The notes beneath the pieces were generated by a model. The model searched no databases and was not told the origin of the DNA. It saw only the letters and a list, made by a program, of their open reading frames with translations. A stretch of DNA of 64,000 bases from Streptomyces sp. NBC_01142. GTDB lineage: Bacteria; Actinomycetota; Actinomycetes; Streptomycetales; Streptomycetaceae. Of the stretch, positions 1-8,293 are shown piece after piece; within the stretch, counting starts at the first letter, position 1; each line of letters starts with the position of its first letter. The DNA lies in assembly GCF_026341125.1 (NCBI RefSeq), contig NZ_JAPEOR010000002.1:3507566-3571565 (forward strand). The letters are read 5' to 3'. A program made the translations under genes and the position numbers.

Positions 1-1
1 G

Positions 2-79
2 ATCACGACGATCACGGACTTCTGGCCGGAGGCGTACGAGCCCCCGCCGGGCCGCGAGCACCTGGTCGAGCGTTACTGA
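2..79 (+). CDS. C-terminal end of a probable NTF2/SnoaL-like protein (partial)
   Basis: Only the last 25 codons are inside the window, so the start lies upstream. The frame ends FWPEAYEPPPGREHLVERY and then TGA. Tails of this kind, with a DFWPE...PP.GREHLVERY pattern, are familiar to me from small actinobacterial NTF2/SnoaL-like proteins, which share a cone-shaped alpha+beta fold and often have unknown substrates. The assignment rests on that short tail alone and is tentative. The gene is tail-to-tail with the phosphopantetheinyl transferase gene that ends 55 bases downstream. Confidence 0.45.
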   Translation: MTTITDFWPEAYEPPPGREHLVERY

Positions 80-134
80 AGGCCCCCGTGCCGTCAACGG
101 TCTCTGTCACCGGGCCGGGCACGGCCAAGGGGTT

Positions 135-896
135 CTAGCCGTTTTCCCAGCCGCTGGTCCGGTCCGTTGGAGCCGCGCTGTCCGTGCGGTCCGTGCGGTC
201 CGAGTGGTCCGCGCTGTCCGCGCTGTCCGTACGGCGGCGCACCGCGAGGGCGGCGGCATAGCCGGGGTCGGTGGCCAGGTCGGCCACCAACCAGTCGGCG
301 TGCGTGGCCGGTTGGGGCCCGGCGCCGACATGAGTGAGCGAGAGATCCTCGTTCAGGCCGACCCCGGTGGCCTTCAGCAGGGCCTCCTTACGGGTCCAGC
401 AGCGGGCGAAGGCGGCCGGGCGCTCGGCGGCGGGCAGTGCCGCCAGTTCCGTACGCTCCCTGGGGTGCAGCCGGGCCGCGACCTCGCTGACCGTGGCGGG
501 GTCGGGGAGTGCTTCGACGTCGATACCGACGGGGGCTTCGGCGAGGGCGATCATCACGATGCCGCCCGTGTGCGAGAGCGAGAAGTGCACGGCGTAGCCG
601 GGCACGTGGGGCCGCCCGTGCGGGCCGGAGCAGTGGGTGCACGGTTCGCGCGCCATGGTGACCGCCTGCGGAGTCTGCCCGAGCCGCTCGCCGAGCAGCC
701 GGCGCAGGGTCACATGCGCGACCGCGTAGGCGTCGCGGTCCGCGCTCCGGTGGAAGGCGGCGAGGCGCGCGGCCTCGTCGGCGTCGAGGAGGCCGCGGTG
801 GGCGACGGCGTCCTCGGCGTGGTCGGACACCCGCCCGCACCACAGCAGTTCCACGCCGGGCAGCGTCGCCGGGCGGGGGGCGGGGAGGTGAACCAT
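135..896 (-). CDS. 4'-phosphopantetheinyl transferase (Sfp type)
   Basis: The 253-residue product should transfer the phosphopantetheine arm of CoA to the serine of acyl or peptidyl carrier proteins, activating polyketide, peptide or fatty acid synthases. The family signatures are present: GIDVEAL (magnesium and CoA binding) and, about 45 residues later, WTRKEALLKATG (the W..KEA catalytic motif). An FSLSHT histidine motif precedes them. Length matches the Sfp/EntD class. I chose the ATG at 896 because GGGAG sits five bases upstream; an ATG at 911 has no such signal. The reading frame stays open far upstream but that part is not family-like. The last 25 residues are Ser/Asp/Arg/Thr repeats made by 9-bp DNA repeats near 170-235. 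A TetR gene is divergent, with a shared palindrome between them. Confidence 0.85.
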   Translation of the reverse strand: MVHLPAPRPATLPGVELLWCGRVSDHAEDAVAHRGLLDADEAARLAAFHRSADRDAYAVAHVTLRRLLGERLGQTPQAVTMAREPCTHCSGPHGRPHVPGYAVHFSLSHTGGIVMIALAEAPVGIDVEALPDPATVSEVAARLHPRERTELAALPAAERPAAFARCWTRKEALLKATGVGLNEDLSLTHVGAGPQPATHADWLVADLATDPGYAAALAVRRRTDSADSADHSDRTDRTDSAAPTDRTSGWENG

Positions 897-955
897 GGTG
901 TCTCCCAACATCCTGTACGAGTACTGCACAGTGTGCCGTTTCGACGCCCAGACAT

Positions 956-979
956 TTAACAGATCCATGGTTCCGTTAA
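956..979. promoter_or_regulatory. 24-bp imperfect palindrome, likely TetR operator
   Basis: TTAAC at 956-960 and GTTAA at 975-979 are symmetric around CCATGG (965-970). In all, 10 of 12 half-site positions match. It lies between the divergent phosphopantetheinyl transferase and TetR genes, 43 bases before the TetR start. Size and position fit autoregulation plus control of the neighbour. No binding evidence is available from sequence alone. Confidence 0.55.
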
Positions 980-1022
980 GATGAAAGGTACTGCGTCGGA
1001 ACGTGAGAACTGGAGCCCCGTG

Positions 1023-1634
1023 ATGAATGCCGAGGATGCGGACCCGGGCACCGTCCGGCCCGGCGGGCGCACCGCACGCGTCCGGGCCTCCGTCCTGCGA
1101 GCGGCGGGTGACGCCCTGGTCGAGCACGGCTTCCACCGCCTCGACCTGACCGATGTGGCCCGCCGCGCGGAGGTGGGCAAGACAACCGTCTACCGCCGCT
1201 GGGGCACGACCACCGGCCTGGTCGCCGATCTGCTGGCCGACATGGCGGAACAGTCCGTACCGCGTTCGGACACGGGCTCGCTGACCGAGGACCTCAGGGC
1301 CAACGCCCGCCTCGTCGCCGGCACCCTGGGCGACCCCCGCCAGGGCCCCCTCTTCAAAGCCGTGATCGCCGCCGCCACCTGCGACGAACGCACCGCCGAG
1401 GCCCTGCACCGCTTCTACGCGACCCGGATCAAGGAGTGGGTGCCGTGCGTCGAGGGCGCGATCACCCGCGGTGAGCTGCCCGCGGGCACCGACGCCCATG
1501 AGGTGATCCGCGCGGTCTCGGCCCCGCTCTACTACCGCCTGCTGGCCAGCGGCGACCCTCTCGACGAGGCCGCCGCAGACCGCGCGGCCGCCGCCGCCGA
1601 GTCCGCCGCCCGGGCGGGTGCGTACGTTCCCTGA
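1023..1634 (+). CDS. TetR-family transcriptional regulator
   Basis: A 203-residue one-component repressor. Residues about 16-60 form the TetR helix-turn-helix region, with FHRLDLTDVARRAEVGKTTV (recognition helix) followed by YRRWG, a classic TetR signature. The C-terminal half is a variable ligand-binding and dimer domain ending in an alanine-rich helix. The ATG at 1023 has GGAG seven bases upstream. An in-frame ATG at 981 would add 14 residues but overlaps the operator region and lacks a ribosome site. It is divergent from the phosphopantetheinyl transferase gene and probably represses both. The effector is unknown. Confidence 0.85.
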   Translation: MNAEDADPGTVRPGGRTARVRASVLRAAGDALVEHGFHRLDLTDVARRAEVGKTTVYRRWGTTTGLVADLLADMAEQSVPRSDTGSLTEDLRANARLVAGTLGDPRQGPLFKAVIAAATCDERTAEALHRFYATRIKEWVPCVEGAITRGELPAGTDAHEVIRAVSAPLYYRLLASGDPLDEAAADRAAAAAESAARAGAYVP

Positions 1635-1653
1635 CACCTCACCCGGAACACGC

Positions 1654-1688
1654 CAAGGGCCTGACCCTCGATGAGGATCAGGCCCTTG
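1654..1688. terminator. bidirectional hairpin terminator
   Basis: An 11-bp perfect stem (CAAGGGCCTGA at 1654-1664 with its complement at 1678-1688) lies between the converging TetR and TerD genes. There is no long T run, which is usual for Streptomyces terminators. Confidence 0.7.
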
Positions 1689-1726
1689 AGCTGTTGGCCG
1701 GCAGACCGCAGACCGCAGACCGCGAC

Positions 1727-2302
1727 TTAGATGTTGACGCCGAAGTCCTGAGCGATACCGCGCAGACCGGAGGCGTACCCCTGGCCGACGGCGCGGAACT
1801 TCCACTCCGCCGCGTTGCGGTACAGCTCGCCGAAGACCATCGCGGTCTCGGTCGAGGCGTCCTCGCTCAGGTCGTAGCGCGCCAGCTCGGCGCCGCCGGC
1901 CTGGTTGACGACGCGAATGAACGCGTTGCGCACCTGGCCGAAGGACTGCTGACGGCTCTCGCCCTCGTGGATGGAGACCGGGAACACGATCTTGTCGACC
2001 TCGGCGGGCACGCCCGCCAGGTTCACCTTGATCTGCTCGTCGTCGCCCTCGCCCTCACCCGTGAGGTTGTCACCGGTGTGCTCGACGGAGCCCTCGGGGC
2101 TCTTGAGGTTGTTGAAGAACACGAAGTGCTGGTCGGACACGACCTTGCCGTTGGCGTCCACCAGCAGGGCACTGGCGTCGAGGTCGAAGTCGGTCCCGGT
2201 GGTGCTGCGTACGTCCCAGCCCAGACCCACGACGACCGCGGTCAGGCCCGGGGCCTCCTTGCTGAGCGAGACGTTGCCGCCCTTGGAAAGGCTGACACCC
2301 AT
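1727..2302 (-). CDS. TerD-family protein
   Basis: A 191-residue member of the calcium-binding TerD family, linked to tellurite, stress and phage-resistance phenotypes, and in Streptomyces to differentiation. The protein starts [20 protein letters not shown], the standard TerD N-terminus. [20 protein letters not shown] carries the acidic calcium site, and later come [12 protein letters not shown] and the conserved [20 protein letters not shown] region. Full family length. The ATG at 2302 is preceded by AGGGGA; an upstream ATG at 2359 would add 19 non-family residues. It stands alone, without other ter genes. Streptomyces genomes usually carry several scattered TerD paralogues, so a specific role cannot be assigned. 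Confidence 0.9.
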   Translation of the reverse strand: MGVSLSKGGNVSLSKEAPGLTAVVVGLGWDVRSTTGTDFDLDASALLVDANGKVVSDQHFVFFNNLKSPEGSVEHTGDNLTGEGEGDDEQIKVNLAGVPAEVDKIVFPVSIHEGESRQQSFGQVRNAFIRVVNQAGGAELARYDLSEDASTETAMVFGELYRNAAEWKFRAVGQGYASGLRGIAQDFGVNI

Positions 2303-2401
2303 GGAAATCCCCTGCGCAATCCGGCGCGGGCCGCGCCTCTTGACGATTCCTTTGCCCACCGGCCCAACGAGTGACCACCGGCTCGGGTTCCCCTGTGGCC
2401 G

Positions 2402-2854
2402 TCAGGAATGGGCCAAGGGGCTGACGGGCTTGTCGGGCTGGGCCACGAGTCCGTCCGCGACCAGGCCGGCGAGCACGGCCTCACTCAGCGCCTGCACCGC
2501 GGACTGCGGCCGGACCATGACCGTGAACTCCTTGATCCGGCCTGCCTCGTCGAACTGGAGCAGGTCGATGCCGTGGATCTGCTTGCCGTTCACGGTGGCC
2601 CGGAAGAGCAGGATCTCCGACGGGGCTTCCTCGCCGTCCCCACTGGTCTCGGCGGCGCCCTCGAACTGTCCGACGTAACGGAAGTCCTTGAAGGTACGCA
2701 ACAGGACCCCGAAGAGCCCCACCACCATCGGCCGGCCCTCGAAGGGCTTGAACTTCACCGGGCTGTAGAGGCGGACGTCCTCGGTGAACAGGCCGTCCAG
2801 CGCGGTGAGATCCCGCTTCTCCACGGCGGCGCGGAATCCTTCGGCAGTCTCCAT
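2402..2854 (-). CDS. NTF2/SnoaL-like protein
   Basis: A 150-residue cytosolic protein of the NTF2-like superfamily. Helix one (METAEGFRAAVEKRDLTALD) is followed by LFTEDVRLYSPV, then a run of beta strands ending in GIDLLQFDEAGRIKEFTVMV. That is the pattern of single-domain SnoaL-like enzymes and binding proteins; substrate is unknown. The start codon has GAGGAGAG just upstream. It is divergent from a PadR regulator, and a large palindrome fills the gap, so this gene is the probable target of that regulator. The gene pair may form a small chemical-sensing and detoxification unit, but that is inference from arrangement only. Confidence 0.75.
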   Translation of the reverse strand: METAEGFRAAVEKRDLTALDGLFTEDVRLYSPVKFKPFEGRPMVVGLFGVLLRTFKDFRYVGQFEGAAETSGDGEEAPSEILLFRATVNGKQIHGIDLLQFDEAGRIKEFTVMVRPQSAVQALSEAVLAGLVADGLVAQPDKPVSPLAHS

Positions 2855-2874
2855 GGTCTCTCCTCGTACCTTGT

Positions 2875-2912
2875 CCTACTCAACAATCTGACTAGTCAGT
2901 TTCTTGAGTAGG
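2875..2912. promoter_or_regulatory. 38-bp palindromic operator between NTF2-like and padR genes
   Basis: The outer arms CCTACTCAA (2875-2883) and TTGAGTAGG (2904-2912) are perfect complements. The core CTGACTAGTCAG (2888-2899) is a perfect palindrome on the same centre (2893.5). Only two base pairs in the spacers mismatch. PadR proteins typically bind inverted repeats of this kind in a divergent promoter. Confidence 0.75.
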
Positions 2913-2953
2913 ATGATGCAGGGACGGACGAGGAAAGGGAAGGGGCTGCTGCG

Positions 2954-3523
2954 ATGGCCTTGCGACACGCGGTACTGGCGGCGCTGCTGGACGGCGAGTA
3001 CAGCGGATACCAGCTGGCCAAGGCGTTCGACGTCGGAGTGGCGAACTTCTGGCACGCCCTGCCCCAGCAGCTGTACGCCGAGCTGACCAGGCTGGAGAGG
3101 GAAGGGTTGGTCACGGGCCGCCAGGTGGTCCAGGAGACGCGGCCCAACAAGCGCCTGTTCAAGGTCACCGACGCCGGTCTCGCCGAGCTGGAACAGTTCG
3201 CGGCGGCCGCGTCGAAACCCTCGTTCATCCGCGACGACCTGCTGGTCAAGGTCCAGGCCGCCGACCGGATCAGCACCGGCCCGCTGATCGAACAGCTCGA
3301 GGAGCGAGCGTCCGTCGCCGAGGCCAAGATCGAGCTCTTCGGCAAGCTGCTGCGACAGATGCGCGGCGAACGGGACGAGGAGGAGTTCCTGCGCCGGGGC
3401 GAGCGGATCGGCCCGTATCTGACGTGCCTGCGCGGCCTGGCCTTCGAGACGGACAACCGGAACTGGTGTCTGCGGATCGCGGCCGTGCTGCGGGACAGGC
3501 GGACGGCTCGCGCCGAGCGGTGA
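2954..3523 (+). CDS. PadR-family transcriptional regulator
   Basis: A 189-residue winged-helix repressor. The N-terminus MALRHAVLAALLDGEYSGYQ with LAKAFD, then FWHALPQQLYAELTRLEREG, is the canonical PadR DNA-binding region. The C-terminal half (about 95-189) is the helical Vir_C domain used for dimerisation. A GGAAGGGG ribosome site precedes the ATG. It is divergent from the NTF2-like gene with a 38-bp palindrome in between, which argues for autorepression and repression of that neighbour. Ligand unknown; PadR proteins often respond to phenolics or other hydrophobic compounds. Confidence 0.9.
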   Translation: MALRHAVLAALLDGEYSGYQLAKAFDVGVANFWHALPQQLYAELTRLEREGLVTGRQVVQETRPNKRLFKVTDAGLAELEQFAAAASKPSFIRDDLLVKVQAADRISTGPLIEQLEERASVAEAKIELFGKLLRQMRGERDEEEFLRRGERIGPYLTCLRGLAFETDNRNWCLRIAAVLRDRRTARAER

Positions 3524-3807
3524 GCACCGGGCCGTACTGCTCACGACCCGATTCTCGTCCGTGTGCGTGTGAACGACGGCGTGGAACTGCTCAATCGATT
3601 CGTGGCGCAGCGCTGGATGAGGTTGAGGTTCTCCACGTAAAGTGCGGCGGCCCGGCCGTACGGCGCTGGAAAAGTTCGTACCAGACGTCGTTTCCCTTGA
3701 CCCATTGTCCGGTCGCTTTGCGTGGGATCCTGATTGTCCCGGGGGCGGATGCTGCCGAGTAATTCGGAGCGCGTGATGCGGGACCGCACGTTCAGGGACG
3801 ACGGGAA

Positions 3808-4299
3808 TCAGTGCACGAGATAGAGGGTGAAGGCTCCGCCTGACTCAGAGATGCGGGCGACGTGACCGTAGCCGCGGGCGGTGGCGTACGCGCCGGTGCC
3901 GCCGGTGACGGCGAGGTCGAAGTCGCTGGGCGGGGTGCCGATAGGGGTGGTCTGCAGATGCTGCCAGGTCACTTGTCCCCGGGGAAGGCTGAAAGTGCCT
4001 GTGCAGTGCGTGGTTTGGGCTGCCACCCGGGTGCACACCGCTCCCTCGGTGCCATAGCTGAGACCTCTGCGGTAGAGGTTCGCGGTGATGATGATCTGAT
4101 CGCCGACCCCGGGTCCGGGTGTGCCGTTGTCGACCACCGTGGTTCCTGTGCCCGTCGACGTGAGGCTGATGACCTCCGTGTACTTGTCCCTGCCCCGGTC
4201 CAGCGGATACGGGTCGCTGGACGCAGAGGCGGGACCGGCGACCGTCGCGAGCGACAACGCCGTTGCTGCCACCGCGCCCCACTTCGAAATTGAAAGCAT
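3808..4299 (-). CDS. secreted allene-oxide-cyclase/dirigent-like barrel protein
   Basis: A 163-residue exported protein. A Sec signal peptide of about 28 residues (MLSISKWGAVAATALSLATV, then ending ASA) precedes a beta-rich domain. The pattern VTGGTGAYATARGYGHV near the C-terminus is typical of the eight-stranded AOC/dirigent-type barrel found in small secreted Streptomyces proteins. Two cysteines in the middle could form a disulfide. I chose the ATG at 4299 because it starts a clean signal peptide and follows GAGGAAG; the frame stays open upstream but adds non-signal residues. Function is unknown; plant homologues guide ring closure or radical coupling. It appears monocistronic. Confidence 0.7.
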   Translation of the reverse strand: MLSISKWGAVAATALSLATVAGPASASSDPYPLDRGRDKYTEVISLTSTGTGTTVVDNGTPGPGVGDQIIITANLYRRGLSYGTEGAVCTRVAAQTTHCTGTFSLPRGQVTWQHLQTTPIGTPPSDFDLAVTGGTGAYATARGYGHVARISESGGAFTLYLVH

Positions 4300-4610
4300 T
4301 CTTCCTCGCCTGATGAACGCGGATTCTTTGATGCGCTCAAGAATTCTCATTGTGCGATGTAGTGTCAATTCTCAAACTCATCAAAAGTGCCTGGTTCATC
4401 CATCCGGCGGCATCTCCCACAACACGCCGAGGTCGCCGGCAGTATCACGCAGCCCGTGAAAATCAGTCCTGCTCGGCGCAGCCCGAGCGGCGCGCCCGCG
4501 CCACCTGCCGACCGGCGCTCGACGAGGAGGCCGTGGGACGGGACGACGTGCCGGGTCACACGGCGACGGGCCGGGAGACGTCTGTTCTCCCGACCCGTCG
4601 CTGAAAGGCC
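4300..4610. other. gene-poor stretch between secreted protein and P450 genes
   Basis: I see no convincing gene here. A minus-strand frame reads about 30 residues with protein-like composition near 4396-4490, but it has no start context and matches nothing I recognise. The terminator at 4564-4600 ends the P450 transcript. Confidence 0.4.
4564..4600 (-). terminator. terminator of the P450 operon
   Basis: Left arm 4564-4578 pairs with right arm 4586-4600 (15 positions, one mismatch) around a 7-base loop. It is immediately downstream of the P450 stop on the minus strand. Confidence 0.65.
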
Positions 4611-5849
4611 CTAGGCACGCAGACCGTCGAACGAGATGTTGAGGTGGCGGGGTCCACGCAGCACGGCGTTCTGGCGGTAAGGGGGCGGATCCTCCACCAG
4701 GCGGGGGTTGTCGAGCCTGCGGGCGAGCTCGGTCAGGGCGAGCTGTGCCTCCAGGCGGGCCAGCGGCGCGCCGAAGCAGCTGTGGATACCGCTGCCGAAG
4801 CCCAGGTGCTGGTTGTCCCTTCGGTCGGGGTCGAAGCGGTCGGGGTCGAGAAACCGTTGCGGGTCCCGGTTGCCGGAGGCCAGGAGGAGCCACACGGCTG
4901 CTCCCTTGGGGATGGTGGTGCCGGCGATGTCGATGTCATCGAGGGTGGTGCGCTGCGGAAGCAGCTGCACGGGCGGCTCGAAGCGCAGGAGCTCTTCCAC
5001 GAGCGGGACGGCCAGCCGGGGGTCGTTTCGCAGCCGCTGGAGAACGTCCGGGTTGCGCATAAGGGTGAGCATTCCGTTGGTGATGAGGTTGACCGTGGTC
5101 TCGTGGCCGGCGATCAGGAGCAGGGCGGCGGTGCTGAGCACCTCGATCGGGGTCATCTGCCCGTCCGGGCTGTGGTCGGTGACGAGGGCGGAGAGCATGT
5201 CGTCGCCGGGCGCGGCGCGGCGTTTCGCGACGAGCTCGGACAGGTACATGCCCAGCTCGTTGCGGGCCGACTGGGAGACCCGGTTCCGCTCGGCAGGGTC
5301 CTGGTCCGGGTCCGGATCGAGGCTGGCGGCGATGGTGTCGGCCCAGGAGTGGAAGCGCGCTTCGTCCTCGCGTGGAATCCCGAGCAGCCGGCAGATCACG
5401 GTCACGGGGAAGGGGTAGGAGAAATTGTCGACGAGGTCGATCCGGTCCCGGTCCCCGAAGCCGTCGATGAGGTCGGTGACGATCCCGGCGAGTTCGCCGT
5501 GCATGTTGTGGATCCGCCGGGGTGTGTGCGGCGGTCCGAAGGGGCGCGTCGTCATACGGCGCAACCGGTCGTGTTCCGGAGGGTCGAGCTTCAGGAAGGA
5601 GGGCGGCAGCGGCGATGCTTCCTCTTCCTGCTGGTCAAGTGCGCCGGTGGCCTGGGCGGAGAGGTTACGGGCGTCCGAACTGATCCGCGGATCGTGCAGG
5701 AGGCTCTTGATCTCCCAGTAGGTACTGGCGACGAACAGCCCCTCTCCCTGTTGGGACACGGGCGTCTTGCGCAGCTCGGCGTACAGGGGGTACGGGTCCG
5801 CGCGGTTGGCGTAGTCGGTGATCTGCCGAAGGAGCATGCCTTGCGTCAT
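4611..5849 (-). CDS. cytochrome P450
   Basis: A 412-residue soluble bacterial P450 monooxygenase. The I-helix oxygen-activation motif AGHETT is at 247-252, the K-helix ExxR at Glu286-Arg289, and the haem loop FGSGIHSCFGAPLAR has the cysteine ligand at 358. Length and motif spacing are typical of CYP105/107-like Streptomyces enzymes; I cannot name the subfamily or substrate. It is the last gene of a three-gene operon after the ferredoxin and ferredoxin reductase genes, so its complete electron-transfer chain is encoded locally. That is unusual in Streptomyces, where P450s mostly rely on distant reductases. Confidence 0.93.
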   Translation of the reverse strand: MTQGMLLRQITDYANRADPYPLYAELRKTPVSQQGEGLFVASTYWEIKSLLHDPRISSDARNLSAQATGALDQQEEEASPLPPSFLKLDPPEHDRLRRMTTRPFGPPHTPRRIHNMHGELAGIVTDLIDGFGDRDRIDLVDNFSYPFPVTVICRLLGIPREDEARFHSWADTIAASLDPDPDQDPAERNRVSQSARNELGMYLSELVAKRRAAPGDDMLSALVTDHSPDGQMTPIEVLSTAALLLIAGHETTVNLITNGMLTLMRNPDVLQRLRNDPRLAVPLVEELLRFEPPVQLLPQRTTLDDIDIAGTTIPKGAAVWLLLASGNRDPQRFLDPDRFDPDRRDNQHLGFGSGIHSCFGAPLARLEAQLALTELARRLDNPRLVEDPPPYRQNAVLRGPRHLNISFDGLRA

Positions 5850-5895
5850 GGTGGCGTCCTTGTGGGCGTTGGACAGCGGGCTTGCCGCGCCGTGG

Positions 5896-7290
5896 TCAGG
5901 CTCGGGCAGGGGTGAAGGTGATCCGCCGGTCGGTCGGCGAGTAGCCGCTGAGGGTGACGGACGGCCCGTGGGTGGGCACGGAGGGGTCGGGGAAATCTGC
6001 CGAGACCGGCCGCAGCCCTTCGGGACGCCGGTCCACCATGGGAAATGTCGGCGGGAAGGGCGCAGCCGATTCGATCATCCGCTGGTAGAACTCCAGCCAC
6101 TTCGTGTGGTCGAAGGTGACGGCGGCGATGACGCGGCCCTGGTACCCGTACACACCGGCGAAGCGGCGCTCGGCGAGTGACCCCTGGGCGATGAGGATCT
6201 CCTCGCCCAGGGACGGGACGCCCACCGACTTGATGCTGACCCCGAACTGGGAGGACCAGAAGGCCGGCACCCACAGGTGCGGACGGCGGTCCGAGCTGGC
6301 GCTGATCATGTTGTGCGCTGCGATCTCGGCCTGTGCGACGGCATTGCCCCAGTGCTCGAGGGACAGGAACTGGTACCCGAAGAGCGCGTGCGGGGAACGT
6401 GCGACGTCGCCGGCGACGAAGACGTCGTCCGTCACGATGCCCCGGACGTCGAAGGCGCGGCATCCGGCGTCGCAGGCGATTCCGCGCGGGCCGGCGCCCA
6501 GTCCGGAGTCTGCGAGCCATCCGGTGTTGCGCGTCGCGCCGAGCGAGACCACCGCGACATCCGCGTCGATCGTGCTGCCGTCGGACAGGTGCGCACAGCG
6601 CAGGCGTCCTGCGGAGTCGCCCTCCAGCCCCGTGACCATGATGTTGCAGCGCAGGTCCACGCCGTGCTCTCGTTGCAGCTCTGCGGCCGCATGGCCGATC
6701 ACGCCACCGAGCGCGCCCACCAAAGGCGCCGAGCCGCGTTCGACGACGGTGACCGGCAGCCCTCGCTCACGGCAGGCGGATGCGATCTCCGAGCCGGTGA
6801 AGCCGGCCCCGATGACGAGCACCCGGCGGGGGGTGGCCGCGAGCCGCCGGTGAAGGCTCGCCGCGTCGTCGCGCGTGCGCAGTACGAAGACCCCGTCCAG
6901 GTCGGCTTCTGTCTCATGCGGCCATGGCCGGGCACGAACGCCGGTCGCGATCAGCAGCCGGTCGTACTCCACCTCGTCACCGTCGGCCAGACGCACCCGT
7001 TTGGCCGCCATGTCCAGCCCGGTGGCGGCGACCCCGAGCCGCCACTGCGCGTCGAGCTCCATGCGCCGGGGCAGTGCGGTGTGGTCGGCGGACGCAACGC
7101 CCAGCAGTACCTGTTTGGAGAGCGGAGGCCGGTCGTACGGTTCGTGGGGCTCGTCGCCGATCAGTGTCAGTGATCCGGTGAAGCCCTCTGCCCGCAGGGT
7201 CTCCGCCGCCCGGAGGCCGGCCAGGGAAGCGCCCACGATCACGATCCGCCCCTCGCGCCTCAGCGACTCCAAGAACGCGTCACCGGACAC
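5896..7290 (-). CDS. FAD-dependent ferredoxin reductase
   Basis: A 464-residue flavoprotein of the putidaredoxin/rubredoxin reductase type that passes electrons from NAD(P)H to the adjacent ferredoxin. The FAD-binding Rossmann motif RIVIVGASLAGLRAAETLR lies at about 15-33, followed by EPYDRPPLSK, the usual active-site region. A second dinucleotide motif, RVLVIGAGFTGSEIA, binds NAD(P)H near residue 155, and VFVAGDVA near 290 is the second FAD contact. The C-terminus is about 50 residues longer than in camphor-type reductases. Its start overlaps the ferredoxin stop by 11 bases, so the two are translationally coupled. The P450 gene follows 46 bases later. Confidence 0.9.
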   Translation of the reverse strand: MSGDAFLESLRREGRIVIVGASLAGLRAAETLRAEGFTGSLTLIGDEPHEPYDRPPLSKQVLLGVASADHTALPRRMELDAQWRLGVAATGLDMAAKRVRLADGDEVEYDRLLIATGVRARPWPHETEADLDGVFVLRTRDDAASLHRRLAATPRRVLVIGAGFTGSEIASACRERGLPVTVVERGSAPLVGALGGVIGHAAAELQREHGVDLRCNIMVTGLEGDSAGRLRCAHLSDGSTIDADVAVVSLGATRNTGWLADSGLGAGPRGIACDAGCRAFDVRGIVTDDVFVAGDVARSPHALFGYQFLSLEHWGNAVAQAEIAAHNMISASSDRRPHLWVPAFWSSQFGVSIKSVGVPSLGEEILIAQGSLAERRFAGVYGYQGRVIAAVTFDHTKWLEFYQRMIESAAPFPPTFPMVDRRPEGLRPVSADFPDPSVPTHGPSVTLSGYSPTDRRITFTPARA

Positions 7291-7516
7291 CGGACAGGCC
7301 TTCCCTCACCGTGGCGGGGTCATCGCCCAGGTCGTCCACCAAGATGGCCTGGACCGGGCACGCCGCGGCGGCACGCGCCACATGCTCGCGCTGTGCGTCG
7401 TCGGCGTGCGGGTTGTACAGCAGCGCCTCGTCGCCGTGCATGGTGAATACATCGGGTGCGAGGAAGGCGCATTGCGCGTACCCCAGGCACCGGTTGAGAT
7501 CGACGACAAGTCTCAT
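7280..7516 (-). CDS. [3Fe-4S]-type ferredoxin
   Basis: A 78-residue ferredoxin. Cluster ligands are visible as Cys10 and Cys16 (RCLGYAQCAFLAPDVF) and Cys53 (AACPVQAI). A three-cysteine pattern with Ala14 in the usual fourth-ligand spot fits the Streptomyces P450-partner class binding a 3Fe-4S cluster. I place the start at 7516 (MRLVVDLNRC), the normal beginning for the family; an ATG at 7552 adds 12 residues. It is the first gene of the ferredoxin, reductase, P450 operon. Confidence 0.9.
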   Translation of the reverse strand: MRLVVDLNRCLGYAQCAFLAPDVFTMHGDEALLYNPHADDAQREHVARAAAACPVQAILVDDLGDDPATVREGLSGVR

Positions 7517-7624
7517 CAAGGCCGCCCTTCCAGTAGTTCCCTGCCTCAGCATGCGAGTGCCGTCGTGCTTGCGCGAGCACAGCGGGCCAGAAGGGTCATC
7601 GGACGACGCCGCGGGAGATGCCGG

Positions 7625-8293
7625 TCACGACTCGACGGTCGGCGCCGGCTGTCGGCGGAAACTGACGACGATGATGTGGACGCTGATGATCAGCGCCCAC
7701 AGGGGGAAGACCAGTTCGCACCAGGGGACGCTGCTCGCCGCGAAGAGCAGTGTGAGGGCGACCAGATAGCCCAGGGCCGAGAGCCAGCGGGGAAGGACCC
7801 CGAGACGGTGCCCGATGGCGGACGTCGAGAGGGTGAACACCGCGGCCATGCGCATCGAGTAGGTCATCAGAAGGTTGTAGGTGAAGTGCCGGCCGAAGGA
7901 CCACAGCTGAGACTGGGAATCGGCCCCGGCCTCGTCGGCCGCGGCCAACAGGCTTCCCGCTGCTGCCGCGGCCCCGAAAAGTGTCGCCACGAAGAGCAGA
8001 CCGCTGCCCAGGAACACCGTGGCGAGGAACTGGTCCTCCGCCTTCCCGATCCGCGCGCGCACCACGCCCATGAACCACAGAAAGAAAATGCCGGCGAACG
8101 GGATGAGGCTGAGCGCCGCCTGGACCGTGTGCAGGCGCGAGGAATCGGAGATCCAGTTGTTGTCCGCGGAAATCGGCCCGTCGGGCAGGGCCAGGCGGAC
8201 AAGGATGATGGCAGCAGTGAGCAGGAGGGCGAAGACGATCCCCACCACTCCCGCGGCTCGTGGAGTGCGCAGCGCCTGACTGGTCCTCTCCAT
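7625..8293 (-). CDS. multi-pass membrane protein of unknown function
   Basis: A 222-residue integral membrane protein with six hydrophobic stretches: GVVGIVFALLLTAAIILV, SLIPFAGIFFLWFMGVV, FLATVFLGSGLLFVATLF, a weaker one around RMAAVFTLSTSAIG, and two at the C-terminus (YLVALTLLFA and PLWALIISVHIIVV). I do not recognise a family; it recalls small Streptomyces membrane proteins of unknown role. The start is uncertain: the ATG at 8293 has an AGGGAGAGGAAG stretch 14 or more bases upstream, a rather long spacing. The frame stays open far upstream but that DNA is a tandem repeat. It lies upstream of the ferredoxin operon on the same strand, 108 bases away. Confidence 0.65.
   Translation of the reverse strand: MERTSQALRTPRAAGVVGIVFALLLTAAIILVRLALPDGPISADNNWISDSSRLHTVQAALSLIPFAGIFFLWFMGVVRARIGKAEDQFLATVFLGSGLLFVATLFGAAAAAGSLLAAADEAGADSQSQLWSFGRHFTYNLLMTYSMRMAAVFTLSTSAIGHRLGVLPRWLSALGYLVALTLLFAASSVPWCELVFPLWALIISVHIIVVSFRRQPAPTVES

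Noticed and set aside
135..1805. 556-codon minus-strand open frame
   Set aside because: Only the part from 896 downward shows family sequence; the upstream portion is antisense to the TetR gene and has no ribosome site.
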